A stretch of DNA of 61,665 nt from Clostridium tertium (GTDB taxonomy: Bacteria; Bacillota; Clostridia; Clostridiales; Clostridiaceae): the NCBI RefSeq assembly GCF_017873245.1, contig NZ_JAGGJY010000019.1:1-61665 (forward strand). Direction: 5' to 3'. Of this stretch, positions 61,632-61,665 are shown in pieces; within the stretch, counting starts at the first letter, position 1; every line of letters starts with the position of its first letter. Made by a program: the position numbers and the translations under genes. The notes under the pieces are model-generated. The model did not search any database and had not been told where the DNA came from. It saw only the letters and a list, made by a program, of their open reading frames with translations.

Positions 61632-61665
61632 CTTATTAATTTCTCCTTATTATTAAAACACTTCA

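Overview
The window is AT-rich, has Shine-Dalgarno sites of the GGAGG type before nearly every gene, uses GTG and TTG starts often, and carries a gene set typical of an anaerobic, spore-forming Clostridium (cluster I). Markers are class III ribonucleotide reductase (nrdD-nrdG), a reverse rubrerythrin, YtaF, a Spo0E-type phosphatase next to a consensus Spo0A box, HPr kinase, 6S RNA and two LPATG cell-wall-anchored giants. I do not assign a species.

Layout. (1) 1-3909: the right end of a prophage or related element that continues off the left edge. It holds an AntA/KilAC antirepressor, an excisionase-like protein, two small Xre regulators, a divergent CI-like repressor, a promoter whose 17-bp spacer is filled by a palindromic operator, a tyrosine integrase, an 11-bp tandem repeat and a 21-bp tRNA 3'-end fragment followed by the tRNA terminator (attachment site). 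(2) 3912-15443: accessory chromosome: a J-domain-like protein surrounded by alternating inverted octamers, a patatin, a soluble sugar dehydrogenase, an anchored proline-rich protein, a soluble TPR/histidine kinase, reverse rubrerythrin plus a DUF1540 protein, a double-receiver protein, a pyruvate-kinase-like protein coupled to a 33-residue membrane peptide, a degenerate amidase and a lipoprotein. (3) 15505-20896: a compact pabA-pabB-pabC-folE-HD-folP-folBK operon that makes dihydropteroate from chorismate and GTP. (4) 21029-30041: PHP phosphoesterase, an MFS exporter beside a MerR/zinc-ribbon/methyltransferase fusion, a lone holin, an M18 aminopeptidase, hprK, DUF896, a Spo0E-like gene, 6S RNA, DUF1292 and ytaF. 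(5) 30086-42407: two huge surface proteins (a PHP/CehA-type multidomain protein and an amylopullulanase) that share nearly identical C-terminal wall modules; a cre site precedes the pullulanase. (6) 42693-61665: a DAACS symporter, speD-speE with a short leader ORF, a DUF4139 protein, an MCP, nrdDG, an M15 peptidase, aspartate kinase, a cupin, a decayed two-component system, a TraB/GumN lipoprotein with a triplicated heptad, a DUF4177 gene broken by an amber codon, amj, signal peptidase, a hydrolase, a GNAT, and a right edge containing two decayed small genes.

Links between parts: HprK and the cre box connect carbon catabolite control to starch degradation at the surface. Spo0E, the 0A box, YtaF and the soluble kinase connect to sporulation control. 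The folate operon is translationally coupled by 1-8 nt overlaps. The least explained pieces are the MerR-methyltransferase/MFS pair, the pyruvate-kinase-like/micropeptide pair, the speD leader ORF and the inverted-octamer locus.
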